The notes under the pieces: model-generated | Databases searched by the model: none | What the model was told of the DNA's origin: nothing | What the model saw: only the letters and a program-made list of their open reading frames with translations | Shown: in pieces, positions 1-7,541 of the stretch | Numbering within the stretch: position 1 is the first letter of the stretch | Layout: each line of letters starts with the position of its first letter | Position numbers and translations under genes: made by a program | Origin: JBOGGX01 sp050744245 | GTDB lineage: Bacteria > Actinomycetota > Acidimicrobiia > Acidimicrobiales > JBOGGX01 | Reading direction: 5' to 3' | Length of the DNA stretch: 31,034 nt | Assembly (NCBI GenBank): GCA_050744245.1 | Contig: JBOGGX010000243.1 | Location: 1-31,034 of the forward strand

Positions 1-894
1 CGCTTCGAGGACCTGACGCCCCTGTTCCCCGACGAGAAGCTTGCCCTCGAAACGACCGACGACTCCGACATGACGGTCCGCATCGTCGACCTGCTCTCGC
101 CCATCGGCAAGGGCCAGCGGGGCCTCATCGTGTCGCCCCCCAAGGCGGGCAAGACCACGATCATGAAGCAGATCGCACGGTCGATCGAGGCCAACAACCC
201 GGAGGTCAAGCTCATCGTGCTGCTCGTCGACGAGCGGCCCGAAGAGGTGACCGACATGCGCCGCTGGCTGCGGAGCCCGAACAGCGAGGTGGTCGCGTCC
301 ACGTTCGACCGGCCGTCCGAGGAGCACGCCCAGGTCGCCGAGCTCACCATCGAGCGGGCCAAGCGCCTGGTCGAGGAGGGCAAGGACGTCTGCATCATCC
401 TCGACGGCATCACCCGTCTCGCCCGGGCCTACAACCTCGCCGCACCCGCCACCGGCCGGATCATGTCCGGCGGCGTCGACTCCGGTGCCCTCTACCCGCC
501 CAAGAAGTTCTTCGGTGCCGCCCGCAACATCGAGGAGGGCGGCTCGCTCACCATCCTCGCCACCGCACTCATCGAGACCGGCTCGAAGATGGACGAGGTG
601 ATCTTCGAGGAGTTCAAGGGCACCGGCAACATGGAGCTGCGGCTCGATCGCAAGCTGTCCGAACGGCGGGTCTATCCGGCGATCGACGTCGACGCATCGT
701 CCACCCGGCACGAGGAGCTCCTCATCCCGCGGGGCCAGCTGCCGATGGTGTGGAAGCTGCGCCGGGTGCTGTCCGGCCTCGCCGGCGAGGGTGGTTCGGC
801 CCAGGCCGGGCTCGAGCTCCTCATCGACCGGATCAAGACCTTCAGGACCAACGACGAGTTTCTGGCCGAGGTGGCCAAGGCTCCCTCGATGTAG
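1..894 (+). CDS. rho: Transcription termination factor Rho, 3' part
   Basis: The frame is already open at base 1, so the 5' end lies outside the window; 297 residues are visible. Rho is a hexameric RNA-dependent ATPase that translocates along nascent RNA and releases RNA polymerase. The fragment begins at the linker before the motor domain (FEDLTPLFPDEK). It then has the Walker A loop SPPKAGKTT, the Walker B region CIILDGITRLARAYN, the Q-loop region GGVDSGALYPPKKFFGAA, and the secondary-channel segment EEFKGTGNMELRLDRKL. It ends in a normal Rho C-terminus (about LIDRIKTFRTNDEFL). The missing part should hold the RNA-binding N-terminal domain. The next gene starts 39 bases downstream. A weak imperfect inverted repeat (912-929, GGCTCGA/TCGAACC) lies between them and is not convincing as a terminator. 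Identification is essentially certain. Confidence 0.97.
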   Translation, partial: RFEDLTPLFPDEKLALETTDDSDMTVRIVDLLSPIGKGQRGLIVSPPKAGKTTIMKQIARSIEANNPEVKLIVLLVDERPEEVTDMRRWLRSPNSEVVASTFDRPSEEHAQVAELTIERAKRLVEEGKDVCIILDGITRLARAYNLAAPATGRIMSGGVDSGALYPPKKFFGAARNIEEGGSLTILATALIETGSKMDEVIFEEFKGTGNMELRLDRKLSERRVYPAIDVDASSTRHEELLIPRGQLPMVWKLRRVLSGLAGEGGSAQAGLELLIDRIKTFRTNDEFLAEVAKAPSM

Positions 895-933
895 CGAGGG
901 AACCTTCGACCGGGCTCGACACGTCGAACCGAC

Positions 934-1452
934 ATGCGTCGTTTGCTGCCCGTCGTGGTGGTGGTCGCCGTGGGTGTCATCGTCGGGTGTGGCTCCGACG
1001 ACGGCGACGTGGTCGAGGCCGGAAGCCAGGCGACGTCGACGACGTCGACGACGACCATCGAAGCCTCGACGACGACGATCGAGAACGGGGAGGCACCAGT
1101 GAGCGGTGAGATCTCGTTGACCATCCGGGTCGCCTCGCCGGGCGCCGAGCTCCGCGACGCCACCCTCACCTGCGACGAGGGTCGGGCCGAGGGCACCGGG
1201 TTTCTCGAGGACCCGAGCGCGGCCCAGGCCGCCTGCGACCTGCTCACCGGCGACGAGTTCGCCGTCGATCGCCTGGTCAACGGCCGCGCCCCCGGCATGA
1301 TGTGCACCCAGCAGTACGGCGGGCCCGAGACGGCCAAGGTCACCGGCACCATCGGTGGCCGCCGGATCAGCGCCACGATCGACCGCACCGACGGCTGCGG
1401 CATCGCCGAGTGGAACCTGCTGACGCCGCTCCTCGGACCCCCCGCCACCTGA
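934..1452 (+). CDS. Secreted lipoprotein with subtilisin-inhibitor-like domain
   Basis: The protein has 172 residues. Residues 1-18 are a short basic start and a hydrophobic stretch ending in the lipobox VIVG-C19, so it should be lipidated and anchored outside the membrane. Residues about 30-52 form a Thr/Ser-rich linker encoded by GACGACG-type repeats. The rest has four cysteines (C80, C101, C124, C155) spaced as in Streptomyces subtilisin inhibitor-like proteins, with family-like segments around AAQAACDLL, MCTQQYGG and KVTGTIGGRRISATI. That points to a small beta-sheet protease inhibitor with two disulfides. The function is inferred from this pattern, and I cannot identify the reactive-site loop confidently. 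There is no clear Shine-Dalgarno before ATG 934. It lies between rho and rpmE and ends 17 bases before a strong hairpin. Confidence 0.75.
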   Translation: MRRLLPVVVVVAVGVIVGCGSDDGDVVEAGSQATSTTSTTTIEASTTTIENGEAPVSGEISLTIRVASPGAELRDATLTCDEGRAEGTGFLEDPSAAQAACDLLTGDEFAVDRLVNGRAPGMMCTQQYGGPETAKVTGTIGGRRISATIDRTDGCGIAEWNLLTPLLGPPAT

Positions 1453-1460
1453 CCCGCCGC

Positions 1461-1514
1461 TCGAATGTGGGGTGCTTATCGCGCCTATAGGCGCGATAAG
1501 CACCCGAAGTTCGG
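1461..1514 (+). terminator. Perfect 36-bp palindrome with conserved flanks, terminator-like
   Basis: Bases 1470-1485 (GGGTGCTTATCGCGCC) and 1490-1505 are exact reverse complements around the self-complementary loop TATA, so the whole 36 bp is a palindrome. It starts 17 bases after the lipoprotein stop and lies upstream of rpmE. No T-run follows, as is common in actinobacterial terminators. The flanks TCGAATGT (1461-1468) and GAAGTTCGG (1506-1514) recur around a different stem after atpC, and their CGAA/TTCG parts can pair to form an outer helix. A terminator is the simplest reading; a protein-binding operator for rpmE is the alternative. Confidence 0.75.
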
Positions 1515-1574
1515 ATGGAGTTCGGGTTGTCGGGGCCGCGAGCGGCCGGGGGAGGCAACGCGCCGGGCATGACC

Positions 1575-1580
1575 TACACT
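1575..1580 (+). promoter_or_regulatory. Possible -10 element of rpmE
   Basis: TACACT fits the actinobacterial TAnnnT consensus. It ends 11 bases before the rpmE ATG, which has no Shine-Dalgarno, so the mRNA would have a leader of only a few bases. No convincing -35 hexamer is visible at 16-19 bases upstream. Confidence 0.35.
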
Positions 1581-1591
1581 TGCGGACCGCC

Positions 1592-1804
1592 ATGAAGACT
1601 GGAATCCATCCCGAGTACGTCGTGTCCGAGGTGCGTTGCACCTGCGGCAACACGTTCCTCACCCGCTCAACGAAGCCGTCGATGCACGTCGAGCTGTGCA
1701 GCGAGTGCCATCCCTTCTACACCGGCAAGCAGAAGCTGGTCGACACCGGGGGCCGCATCGACAGGTTCGAGCGCCGGTACGGAAAGCGCAAGGCCAAGTC
1801 GTAG
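1592..1804 (+). CDS. rpmE: 50S ribosomal protein L31
   Basis: The protein has 70 residues, normal for bacterial L31, starting MKTGIHPEY and ending in the basic tail ERRYGKRKAKS. L31 sits at the central protuberance of the large subunit and bridges to the small subunit. C16, C18, C36 and C39 (RCTCGNTF and ELCSECHPF) are all present, so this is the zinc-binding C+ form rather than the cysteine-free paralogue used under zinc starvation. The frame is open upstream to 1472, but the family N-terminus fixes ATG 1592. It is preceded by the palindrome at 1470-1505 and a possible -10 element at 1575. Placement between rho and prfA is typical for Actinobacteria. Confidence 0.97.
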   Translation: MKTGIHPEYVVSEVRCTCGNTFLTRSTKPSMHVELCSECHPFYTGKQKLVDTGGRIDRFERRYGKRKAKS

Positions 1805-2805
1805 CCAACGCTTCGTTCGACCCCGAGCGCCGGTCGGCGCTGCTCGGGGCCAAGCTGGCCGCCGTCGCGGGCGACGTCGGCGGCGAGCTCTCGACCTTCC
1901 CCGGTGGCGCAGCTCTGGTCGAGGCGCCCTCTCGCCGAGCTTGGATCCTGGCCGAGGACGAACCGGCCAAGCTCCTGGGTCGCGGCCTGGCGTGGGCGTG
2001 GGCCCGAGACGTCAGCCGGGTCGACCTGGTCGTCGAGGACGACGCCGGGCTGCTGACCCGTCGGGCCGCACAGTTCGCCGTGCCGCCGACGGTGTGGTGG
2101 CTCAACGGTCGCGAGCTGCACCGGGTCGAGCCCGAGCCCCTGTCGCCGCCGCCCGCTCCGCATTCCCAGGCGCTCGCCCTGGCGCCCGTGCTCGAGTCCG
2201 CCGGGGCCGACGTCGTCCTCGAACACGGGGTCGTCGTCGGCGAGATCCTCGGGCTCGAGATCGCTCGGGTGGTCGTCGACGAGTTCGGGGCCCGCATCGA
2301 GGTCGGCGTCGGCCGCCACGACCGTGAGGCCTTCGCCACGGTCCACGGCGATCTCCCGACCGAGGCCGCCCTGGCCGAGGTGATCGCCACGGTGCGCCGG
2401 CACCGGGCCGGCGCCGCCGAAGGCCACCCGCTCAAGCGGCTGGCCGCCGAGCGGTGGCTGAGGGAGGTTGTCATCGCCCATCCGGACATGGTGGGCGCCG
2501 CCGCGCTGGACCGCGTGCAGGGCACCAGGCCCCGCACCAATCTGAAGGAACCGGTGCCGGCGGCCGCGGTCGGCACCGACGTCGACGGTCGGCCGATGGT
2601 CGTGGTCAGCTCGGTCGGGGTCGACCTCGACCTCGTCCCGACCGCGGCCGATGTCCGGCTGGCGAGCGAGCCCGACGCCCGGCTCGTGCTCGCGGTGCCC
2701 GAACGCGACGACGTGCCCGCCACCCGGGCGCTCGCCGGCTCGCTCCTGCACCCGGCCGACGTCGTCGCCCTTCCGGGGAACTGGCGGGCCGCGCCACTAC
2801 CCTGA
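1705..2805 (+). CDS. Unrecognised protein between rpmE and prfA; start uncertain
   Basis: I do not recognise the family. The frame has strong G/C third-position bias from about 1805 to the stop and codes for roughly 334 residues of soluble, Asp/Glu/Val-rich alpha/beta-looking protein without signal peptide or clear membrane segment. Segments such as FPGGAALVEAP, AWILAEDEPAKLLGRGLAWA and TRPRTNLKEPVPAAAVG stand out, but no catalytic motif does. The start is a problem: nothing conventional lies near the end of rpmE. The last ATG/GTG/TTG before the protein-like sequence is GTG 1705 (or GTG 1696, ATG 1636), all inside rpmE in another frame, and the next is GTG 2080. I give 1705; a non-standard start near 1800 is equally possible. 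It ends 6 bases before prfA, suggesting co-transcription. Confidence 0.65.
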   Translation: MPSLLHRQAEAGRHRGPHRQVRAPVRKAQGQVVANASFDPERRSALLGAKLAAVAGDVGGELSTFPGGAALVEAPSRRAWILAEDEPAKLLGRGLAWAWARDVSRVDLVVEDDAGLLTRRAAQFAVPPTVWWLNGRELHRVEPEPLSPPPAPHSQALALAPVLESAGADVVLEHGVVVGEILGLEIARVVVDEFGARIEVGVGRHDREAFATVHGDLPTEAALAEVIATVRRHRAGAAEGHPLKRLAAERWLREVVIAHPDMVGAAALDRVQGTRPRTNLKEPVPAAAVGTDVDGRPMVVVSSVGVDLDLVPTAADVRLASEPDARLVLAVPERDDVPATRALAGSLLHPADVVALPGNWRAAPLP

Positions 2806-2811
2806 ATCCCC

Positions 2812-3879
2812 GTGCTGGAGCGGCTGGCGGGTCTTGAGGACGAGTTCGCCGACGTCGAGGCCCGCCTGTCCGACCCGTCGGTTCATGACGATCGCAACCG
2901 TTACGCGGCGCTGGCCCGCAGGCACAAGGAGCTCGACGCGCTGGTGTCGCGCTCCCGGTCGCTCAGGCAACGCCGGGACGACCTCGAGACGGCGAAGCAG
3001 CTGCTCACCGAGTCGTCGGGTGACGACCGCGAGTTCGCCCGATCCGAGGTCGAGTCGGCCGAGCACGACATCGCCCGCATCGAGGACGAGCTGCGGCTGC
3101 TGCTGCTCCCCAAGGACCCGAACGACGACAAGAACGTGATCGTCGAGATCCGCGGCGCCGAGGGGGGCGAGGAGGCCAACCTGTTCGCCCGCGATCTGTT
3201 CACCATGTACGGCGGCTGCGCCGAGCGGGCCGGATGGAAGCTCGAGGTCCTCACCTCCAGCCCGTCGGACATGGGCGGGCTCAACGAGGTCATCTTCCGG
3301 CTCGACGGCGACGGTGTCTGGTCGCGGATGAAGTACGAGGCCGGCCCGCATCGCGTGCAACGGGTGCCGGTCACCGAGTCGCAGGGCCGCATCCACACCT
3401 CGTCGGCGACCGTCACCGTGTTGCCCGAGGCGGACGAGATCGACCTCCACATCGACCCGAACGACCTCGACGTCGACGTGTTCCGGTCATCCGGGCCGGG
3501 CGGCCAGTCGGTCAACACCACCGATTCTGCGGTCCGCATCACCCATCGACCCACGGGGATCGTGGTGTCCATGCAGGACGAGAAGAGCCAGATCCAGAAC
3601 CGGGCCCGCGCCCTCCAGGTGCTGCGGTCCCGGCTGTTGAAGCTCGAGCAGGACCGTCAGGCGGCCGAGCTGTCGGAGCAGCGGCGGGGTCAGATCGGCG
3701 GGGGTGGCCGGTCGGAGAAGATCCGCACCTACAACTTCAAGGAGAACCGGGTCTCCGACCATCGGATCGGGCTGACCGTCTACCGGCTCGACCGTGTGCT
3801 CCAAGGCGATCTCGACGAGTTCTCCGACGCGCTCATCGCCGAGGACCAGGCCGCCCGCCTGGCCGCCACCGGTGATTGA
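2812..3879 (+). CDS. prfA: Peptide chain release factor 1
   Basis: The protein has 355 residues, normal for RF1. It recognises UAA and UAG in the ribosomal A site and triggers peptidyl-tRNA hydrolysis. The stop-codon reading tripeptide PVT is at residues 186-188, inside the conserved VTESQGRIHTS stretch. This is the RF1 type; RF2 has SPF. The catalytic GGQ is at 230-232 in SGPGGQSVNTTDSAV. The region around RSEKIRTYNFKENRVSDHR is also standard. The start is GTG 2812, 6 bases after the upstream stop, with no strong Shine-Dalgarno, suggesting coupling to the preceding gene. Its 3' end overlaps prmC by 8 bases. PrmC methylates the Gln of this GGQ, so the pairing makes functional sense. Confidence 0.98.
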   Translation: MLERLAGLEDEFADVEARLSDPSVHDDRNRYAALARRHKELDALVSRSRSLRQRRDDLETAKQLLTESSGDDREFARSEVESAEHDIARIEDELRLLLLPKDPNDDKNVIVEIRGAEGGEEANLFARDLFTMYGGCAERAGWKLEVLTSSPSDMGGLNEVIFRLDGDGVWSRMKYEAGPHRVQRVPVTESQGRIHTSSATVTVLPEADEIDLHIDPNDLDVDVFRSSGPGGQSVNTTDSAVRITHRPTGIVVSMQDEKSQIQNRARALQVLRSRLLKLEQDRQAAELSEQRRGQIGGGGRSEKIRTYNFKENRVSDHRIGLTVYRLDRVLQGDLDEFSDALIAEDQAARLAATGD

Positions 3880-4780
3880 CGGCCCGGCCGAGCCCGCCGC
3901 CGAACCCGCCGCCATCTCCTGGCGCTCCCTGCTCGGCCTGGCCACCGACCGGCTGCGGCGGGCGGGCGTGACGTCGCCGGCGAGCGAGGCCCGGCGCATT
4001 GTCGAGGAGGCGTCGGGCTGGGAGGGAGCCGATCACGCCCTCCACCTCGACGAGCCGTCGGCCGTCCTGACGGCCAGGTCGTTCTGGTCGATGCTGGACC
4101 GGCGGGCTGCGGGTGAGCCTCTGCAGTACGTGCTGGGCCGGTGGGGATTCCGCACCCTCGACCTGTATGTCGACCGTCGGGCGCTCATCCCCCGACCGGA
4201 GACGGAGCGGGTGGTCGAGGCGGCCATCAACGAGCTCGTCCGTGACCGAACGCGGGATCGGCGACCGCTGGCGGTCGACCTCGGCACCGGTTCGGGGGCC
4301 ATCGCCCTGTCGCTCGCGGCCGAGCGCGGGGACCTCGAGGTGTGGGCCACCGATCTGTCGGACGCGGCGCTGGCGGTGGCTCGCGCCAACCTGGCCGGGC
4401 TGGGCGGCCCCGGCGCTCGGGTCCGGCTGGCGGCCGGCCGCTGGTTCGATGCCCTGCCCGGCTCGCTGCGGAAACGCATCGACCTCGTCGTGTCCAACCC
4501 GCCCTATGTCGCCCAGTCGGAGGTGGCCGGGCTTCCGCCCGAGGTGGCCGACTGGGAGCCGATCGGCGCCCTCGTGTCCGGCCCGACCGGGCTGGAGGCC
4601 ATCGAGGCGGTCGTGGCCGGCGCCGCCGACTGGCTGGCCCGGCCGGGCGCCCTGGTGGTCGAGCACGCCCCCCACCAGGCCGACGCGGTCGCCGGCCTCG
4701 CCCGCCGAGCCGGTTTCGGCCACGTCGAGACCCGCCCGGACCTGGCCCGTCGGGCCCGCATGGTCGTCGCCCGGATCTGA
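3872..4780 (+). CDS. prmC: Release factor glutamine N5-methyltransferase PrmC
   Basis: The protein has 302 residues and is a class I SAM-dependent methyltransferase that modifies the GGQ glutamine of release factors. An N-terminal helical domain (about 15-90, with the SxxEARRIVEEASGW segment) is followed by the fold typical of HemK/PrmC. The segment ALIPRPETE is at 104-112, SAM motif I DLGTGSG at 136-142, and the substrate-binding motif NPPY at 209-212. The start is GTG 3872, overlapping the prfA stop by 8 bases, which implies translational coupling. The frame is open further upstream, but that would run deep into prfA. The stop lies only 3 bases from the end of the convergent YibE/F gene, leaving no room for a separate terminator. 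Confidence 0.95.
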   Translation: MIDGPAEPAAEPAAISWRSLLGLATDRLRRAGVTSPASEARRIVEEASGWEGADHALHLDEPSAVLTARSFWSMLDRRAAGEPLQYVLGRWGFRTLDLYVDRRALIPRPETERVVEAAINELVRDRTRDRRPLAVDLGTGSGAIALSLAAERGDLEVWATDLSDAALAVARANLAGLGGPGARVRLAAGRWFDALPGSLRKRIDLVVSNPPYVAQSEVAGLPPEVADWEPIGALVSGPTGLEAIEAVVAGAADWLARPGALVVEHAPHQADAVAGLARRAGFGHVETRPDLARRARMVVARI

Positions 4781-4783
4781 GCC

Positions 4784-5978
4784 TCACGACTCCTCGGGGC
4801 CGAAGTCGTCCCAGCTGGGGGTGACGGGCGCCGGCGCCGCGGGCGGTGGCGCGGGTCCGGACCGGCCGACCACCGGCACGGCCAGGGCCGTCGTGATCGG
4901 CACCGACGCGACCAGCCCGATGCTCCCGACCAGCGTGCGCACCACCTCGATCGCGACCACCTCGCCCGTCAACACGGCACCGACCGATCGGTCGGCCACG
5001 GCCAGGACCAGCAGCAGAGGAAGGGCGGCGCCCGCATAGGCCAGGACCAGGGTGTTCACCGTCGACGCGATGTGATCCCGCCCGATGTTGAGCGCGGCCC
5101 GGTAGATCGGCCGGCGGGCCGTCGTCGGGTTGGCCTGGCGCAGTTCCCACACCGCAGACACCTGGGTGACGGTGACGTCGTCGAGCACGCCGAGGGCGCC
5201 GATGACGATGCCGGCCAGCAGCAGCCCCCTGAAATCGAGGTCGAGGGCGAACGCCCGCAGGAAGCCGGACTCCTCGTCGGCCAGCCCGGTGAGTCGGGTC
5301 GCCGCCGTGAAGATCAGGGCCAGCAGCCCGATGAGCGCCAGGCTGGCGAGGGTGCCGAGCAGGGCGACCGTCGTGCGTTCGTTGAGTCCGTGGGTCAGGT
5401 AGAGGGTCACGAACGCGATGGCCGTGGCTGCGACCAGCGCCACGGCCATGGGGTCGCTGCCCTGGAGCAGGGCGGGTAGGAGGACCCACAGCAGGATGGC
5501 GAAGGTGACGGCCAGGCTCGCGAGCGCGGCCACGCCGCGTAACCGTCCGAGCAGGACCACGGCCAGGGCGAACAGCCCGGCCAGGACGACGAGCGGCGTT
5601 CGGCGCTGGAAGTCGGCGAACTGGAACCGGGCCACGCCCGGAGCGTCGGCCGCGTAGTTGAGCACGATCCGGTCGCCGTCGCGGAGGGTGACACCGCCGG
5701 CGTCGAGCGGGAACTCGAGCGTCGCCGTCTCCCCCTCGGGGCTGCCGCCGGTGATCTCGACGGTGACGACGTCGCATTCGAGCGGGTCCTCCGTGGTAGC
5801 GAACGAGCACGGCTCGACCTGGGCCGACCACGGTGCCGGGAACCAGCTCGACGAACCCCAACTCCTCCGACCCGACGGAGGGTCGCTCGCCCCGCGGCCA
5901 CAGCACGACCATCCCGATGAGCGTGACGGCCAGGCAGCCGAGGGCGATCCGGTTGAGGATGCGGCCGGTCACCACCAC
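4784..5978 (-). pseudogene. YibE/F-family membrane protein, frameshifted
   Basis: The larger part (about 5820 down to 4784) encodes a polytopic membrane protein with about seven hydrophobic segments and the family-like stretch IVIGALGVLDDVTVTQVSAV. This matches the YibE/F family, whose function is poorly known. The N-terminal part is in a different frame. From GTG 5978/5975/5972 it encodes a membrane segment (IALGCLAVTLIGMVVLW) and runs to about VELVPGTVVG near 5825. The coding sense then continues in the other frame with QVEPCSFATTEDPLECDVVTV. The switch is at a CCC run (about 5820-5826). Removing one C gives one continuous protein of about 397 residues. A sequencing error and a genuine frameshift mutation both fit. 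The gene converges on prmC and follows the YjbR gene by 16 bases, probably in one transcript. Confidence 0.75.
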
Positions 5979-5994
5979 GGTCCGGGCGAACGGC

Positions 5995-6369
5995 TCACGC
6001 TTCGAGCAGCCTGACGAGCCGTTGGGGCGCCACCTCTCGGTAGGCGGCCCGGCAGATCTGCTCGATCTCGGCCCAGTCGACGCCGACGTCGAGCCGCACC
6101 CCGATCCAGCCCCGCCCGCCGACGAAGGGCGGCCGGAAGAAGCGATCGGGCTCGGTCTCGACCAGTTCCTGCTGCGCACCGGGCGGGGCCGCGCACCACA
6201 GGTGCGGGAAGTCGTGGTGATGGTGGCCGTCGATCCAGCCGGTGACGAACACCCGCTTGTCGCGGACGAACCAGTTGGGCGCGCCGTGGCTCAGTCGCTC
6301 GGTGGCCTCGGGCAGGGCCAGACAGATGGCCCGCACCCCAGCCAACAGCTGGTCTTCGTGGTCACCCAC
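5995..6369 (-). CDS. MmcQ/YjbR-family protein
   Basis: The protein has 124 residues, the usual size of the small YjbR/MmcQ (DUF419) proteins with a CyaY-like alpha/beta fold and no firmly assigned biochemical role. Recognisable segments are the opening helix with CLALPEATERLSHGAP, then NWFVRDKRVFVTGW, a His-rich turn (GHHHHDFPHLWC), GGRGWIGVRLD and the C-terminal helix REVAPQRLVRLLEA. The start is GTG 6369, with GGGAG too close (3 bases) to be a normal Shine-Dalgarno. TACATT at 6378-6383 lies 8 bases upstream, as expected for a leaderless transcript. It is followed by the frameshifted YibE/F gene. The upstream region is shared with the divergent phosphatase gene. Confidence 0.85.
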   Translation of the reverse strand: MGDHEDQLLAGVRAICLALPEATERLSHGAPNWFVRDKRVFVTGWIDGHHHHDFPHLWCAAPPGAQQELVETEPDRFFRPPFVGGRGWIGVRLDVGVDWAEIEQICRAAYREVAPQRLVRLLEA

Positions 6370-6453
6370 GGGCTCCCAATGTAGGAGTCGTACTGAACCG
6401 GGGCTGAACGCTGAACCTCGTGCGGGTGGTCGTCGGGCTATCGTCCGCGCATC
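6370..6453. promoter_or_regulatory. Divergent promoter region, YjbR / phosphatase
   Basis: This 84-bp spacer holds TACATT on the minus strand (6378-6383, 8 bases before GTG 6369) and TATCGT on the plus strand (6439-6444, 9 bases before GTG 6454), both possible -10 elements. Three CTGAAC copies (6393, 6404, 6411) sit in the middle and could be a regulator site. No -35 hexamer is convincing on either strand. Confidence 0.35.
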
Positions 6454-7155
6454 GTGTCGGGTTCGTCGTTCCGCATCCCCGTCCCCCGGTCGCCGTTCGG
6501 CGGCGTGACCAGAAGCCGGTCGGTGCGCATCAGCGGCCGGCTGCTCGGCGGGTTCGTCCTGCTCATGGTGATCGGCAACGCCGGCATCGCCGGGCTCTCG
6601 CTGCTGATCCGCACCCTCTCGCCGCCGGCCGGAGTGCCGGCCCAGGTGGTCGGCGTCAACAACCTGACGCTGGTCGACGAGCACCTGTGGCGGGGAGGCG
6701 CTCCCTCCCTCGACGGTTACGAATCGCTGCGCGCCGCAGGGGTGACGACGATCGTCGACCTCAGGGCCGAATCCACCGCGGCCGTGCTCGACCCCCACAT
6801 CGAGTCGCTCGGCCTGCGGGTGGCGCACCTGCCGATCCGAGACGGGCAGACCCCGAGCGACGCCCAGGTCGCCCAGTTCGTCGGCGAGGTCGAGTCGAAC
6901 GACGGCCTGGTGTTCGTCCATTGCGGCGCAGGGGTGGGCCGTACCGGGTCGATGGTCGGCGCCTACCTGGTCCGGAGCGGCCAGGCCAGCGGCCTGCAGG
7001 CCGTCACCGCCAACCTGGGCGTCGGCCCGCCATCGCTAGAGCAGATCGCCTACACGGCCGCGCTCGATCGCGGCGAGGCCGACAGCCCTTCGGCCCCGTT
7101 GGTACTGCTGAGCCGGATCCTCGACGCCCCGCGGCGGTTCCTGTCGAACCTGTAG
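6454..7155 (+). CDS. Membrane-anchored dual-specificity/tyrosine phosphatase
   Basis: The protein has 233 residues. Residues about 30-52 form one transmembrane segment after a basic N-terminus, so the catalytic domain should lie outside. The domain (about 70-190) has the cysteine-phosphatase P-loop HCGAGVGRTGS, with nucleophile C157 and R163 in the CX5R motif. A likely general acid is D130 in LPIRDGQTPS. The start of the domain (LWRGGAPSLDGYESLRAAGVTTIVDLR) is typical of DSP or PTP-like bacterial phosphatases, including those acting on phosphoinositides or phosphotyrosine. The substrate is unknown. The start is GTG 6454 without a Shine-Dalgarno. It stands alone, convergent with the minus-strand unit ending at 7161 with only a 5-base gap. 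Confidence 0.85.
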   Translation: MSGSSFRIPVPRSPFGGVTRSRSVRISGRLLGGFVLLMVIGNAGIAGLSLLIRTLSPPAGVPAQVVGVNNLTLVDEHLWRGGAPSLDGYESLRAAGVTTIVDLRAESTAAVLDPHIESLGLRVAHLPIRDGQTPSDAQVAQFVGEVESNDGLVFVHCGAGVGRTGSMVGAYLVRSGQASGLQAVTANLGVGPPSLEQIAYTAALDRGEADSPSAPLVLLSRILDAPRRFLSNL

Positions 7156-7160
7156 ATCGG

Positions 7161-7541
7161 CTAGCGCGGGTGCGGCGTCAGGTCGACGACCCGGGCCAGC
7201 ACGCCGTCGATGGTGGTGTCCTCGAGGCAGCCGACCAGCCGTCGGCGCGAGTTCTCGCCCAGCGCGGGCTCGACGGTCACCGACCACCCCGCCATCGACG
7301 CCGCCGGCCCCGACCGCAACGTGGCGTGGGTGACCGTGCCGGCGCAGACGCTCCACAGCGTGGCGGCGGCCGCGGCCTCGTTGCGGCGCTGGTCGCGGAG
7401 CTCGATGTCGTAGACGACCGTTGACCGCGAGCCGGCGACGATCGCGTCCGGTCGATTCTGGGTGGCGTCGGACAGGGCATCGACCACGACCACCAGCAGG
7501 GCGACCACCACCATGCCCACGAGCACCCTGACGGTCTTCAC
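7161..7541 (-). CDS. Unrecognised single-pass membrane protein
   Basis: The protein has 126 residues. Residues 5-22 are a very hydrophobic Val/Leu-rich signal anchor. The remainder is a small extracytoplasmic domain with two cysteines (in WSVCAGT and LVGCLED) that could form a disulfide. I do not recognise a family. The segment STVVYDIELRDQRRNEAAAAATLWSVC followed by an Arg-rich turn gives the impression of a small binding domain of the kind seen in actinobacterial membrane accessory proteins. The start GTG 7541 overlaps the stop of the gene at 7538-8056 by 4 bases, so the two are translationally coupled and probably work together, downstream of the phosphotransferase-like gene. Confidence 0.7.
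   Translation of the reverse strand: MKTVRVLVGMVVVALLVVVVDALSDATQNRPDAIVAGSRSTVVYDIELRDQRRNEAAAAATLWSVCAGTVTHATLRSGPAASMAGWSVTVEPALGENSRRRLVGCLEDTTIDGVLARVVDLTPHPR

Noticed and set aside
1020..1085. GACGTCGACGAC repeats as a tandem repeat or regulatory array
   Set aside because: They encode the Thr/Ser-rich linker of the lipoprotein and follow from its codon choice.
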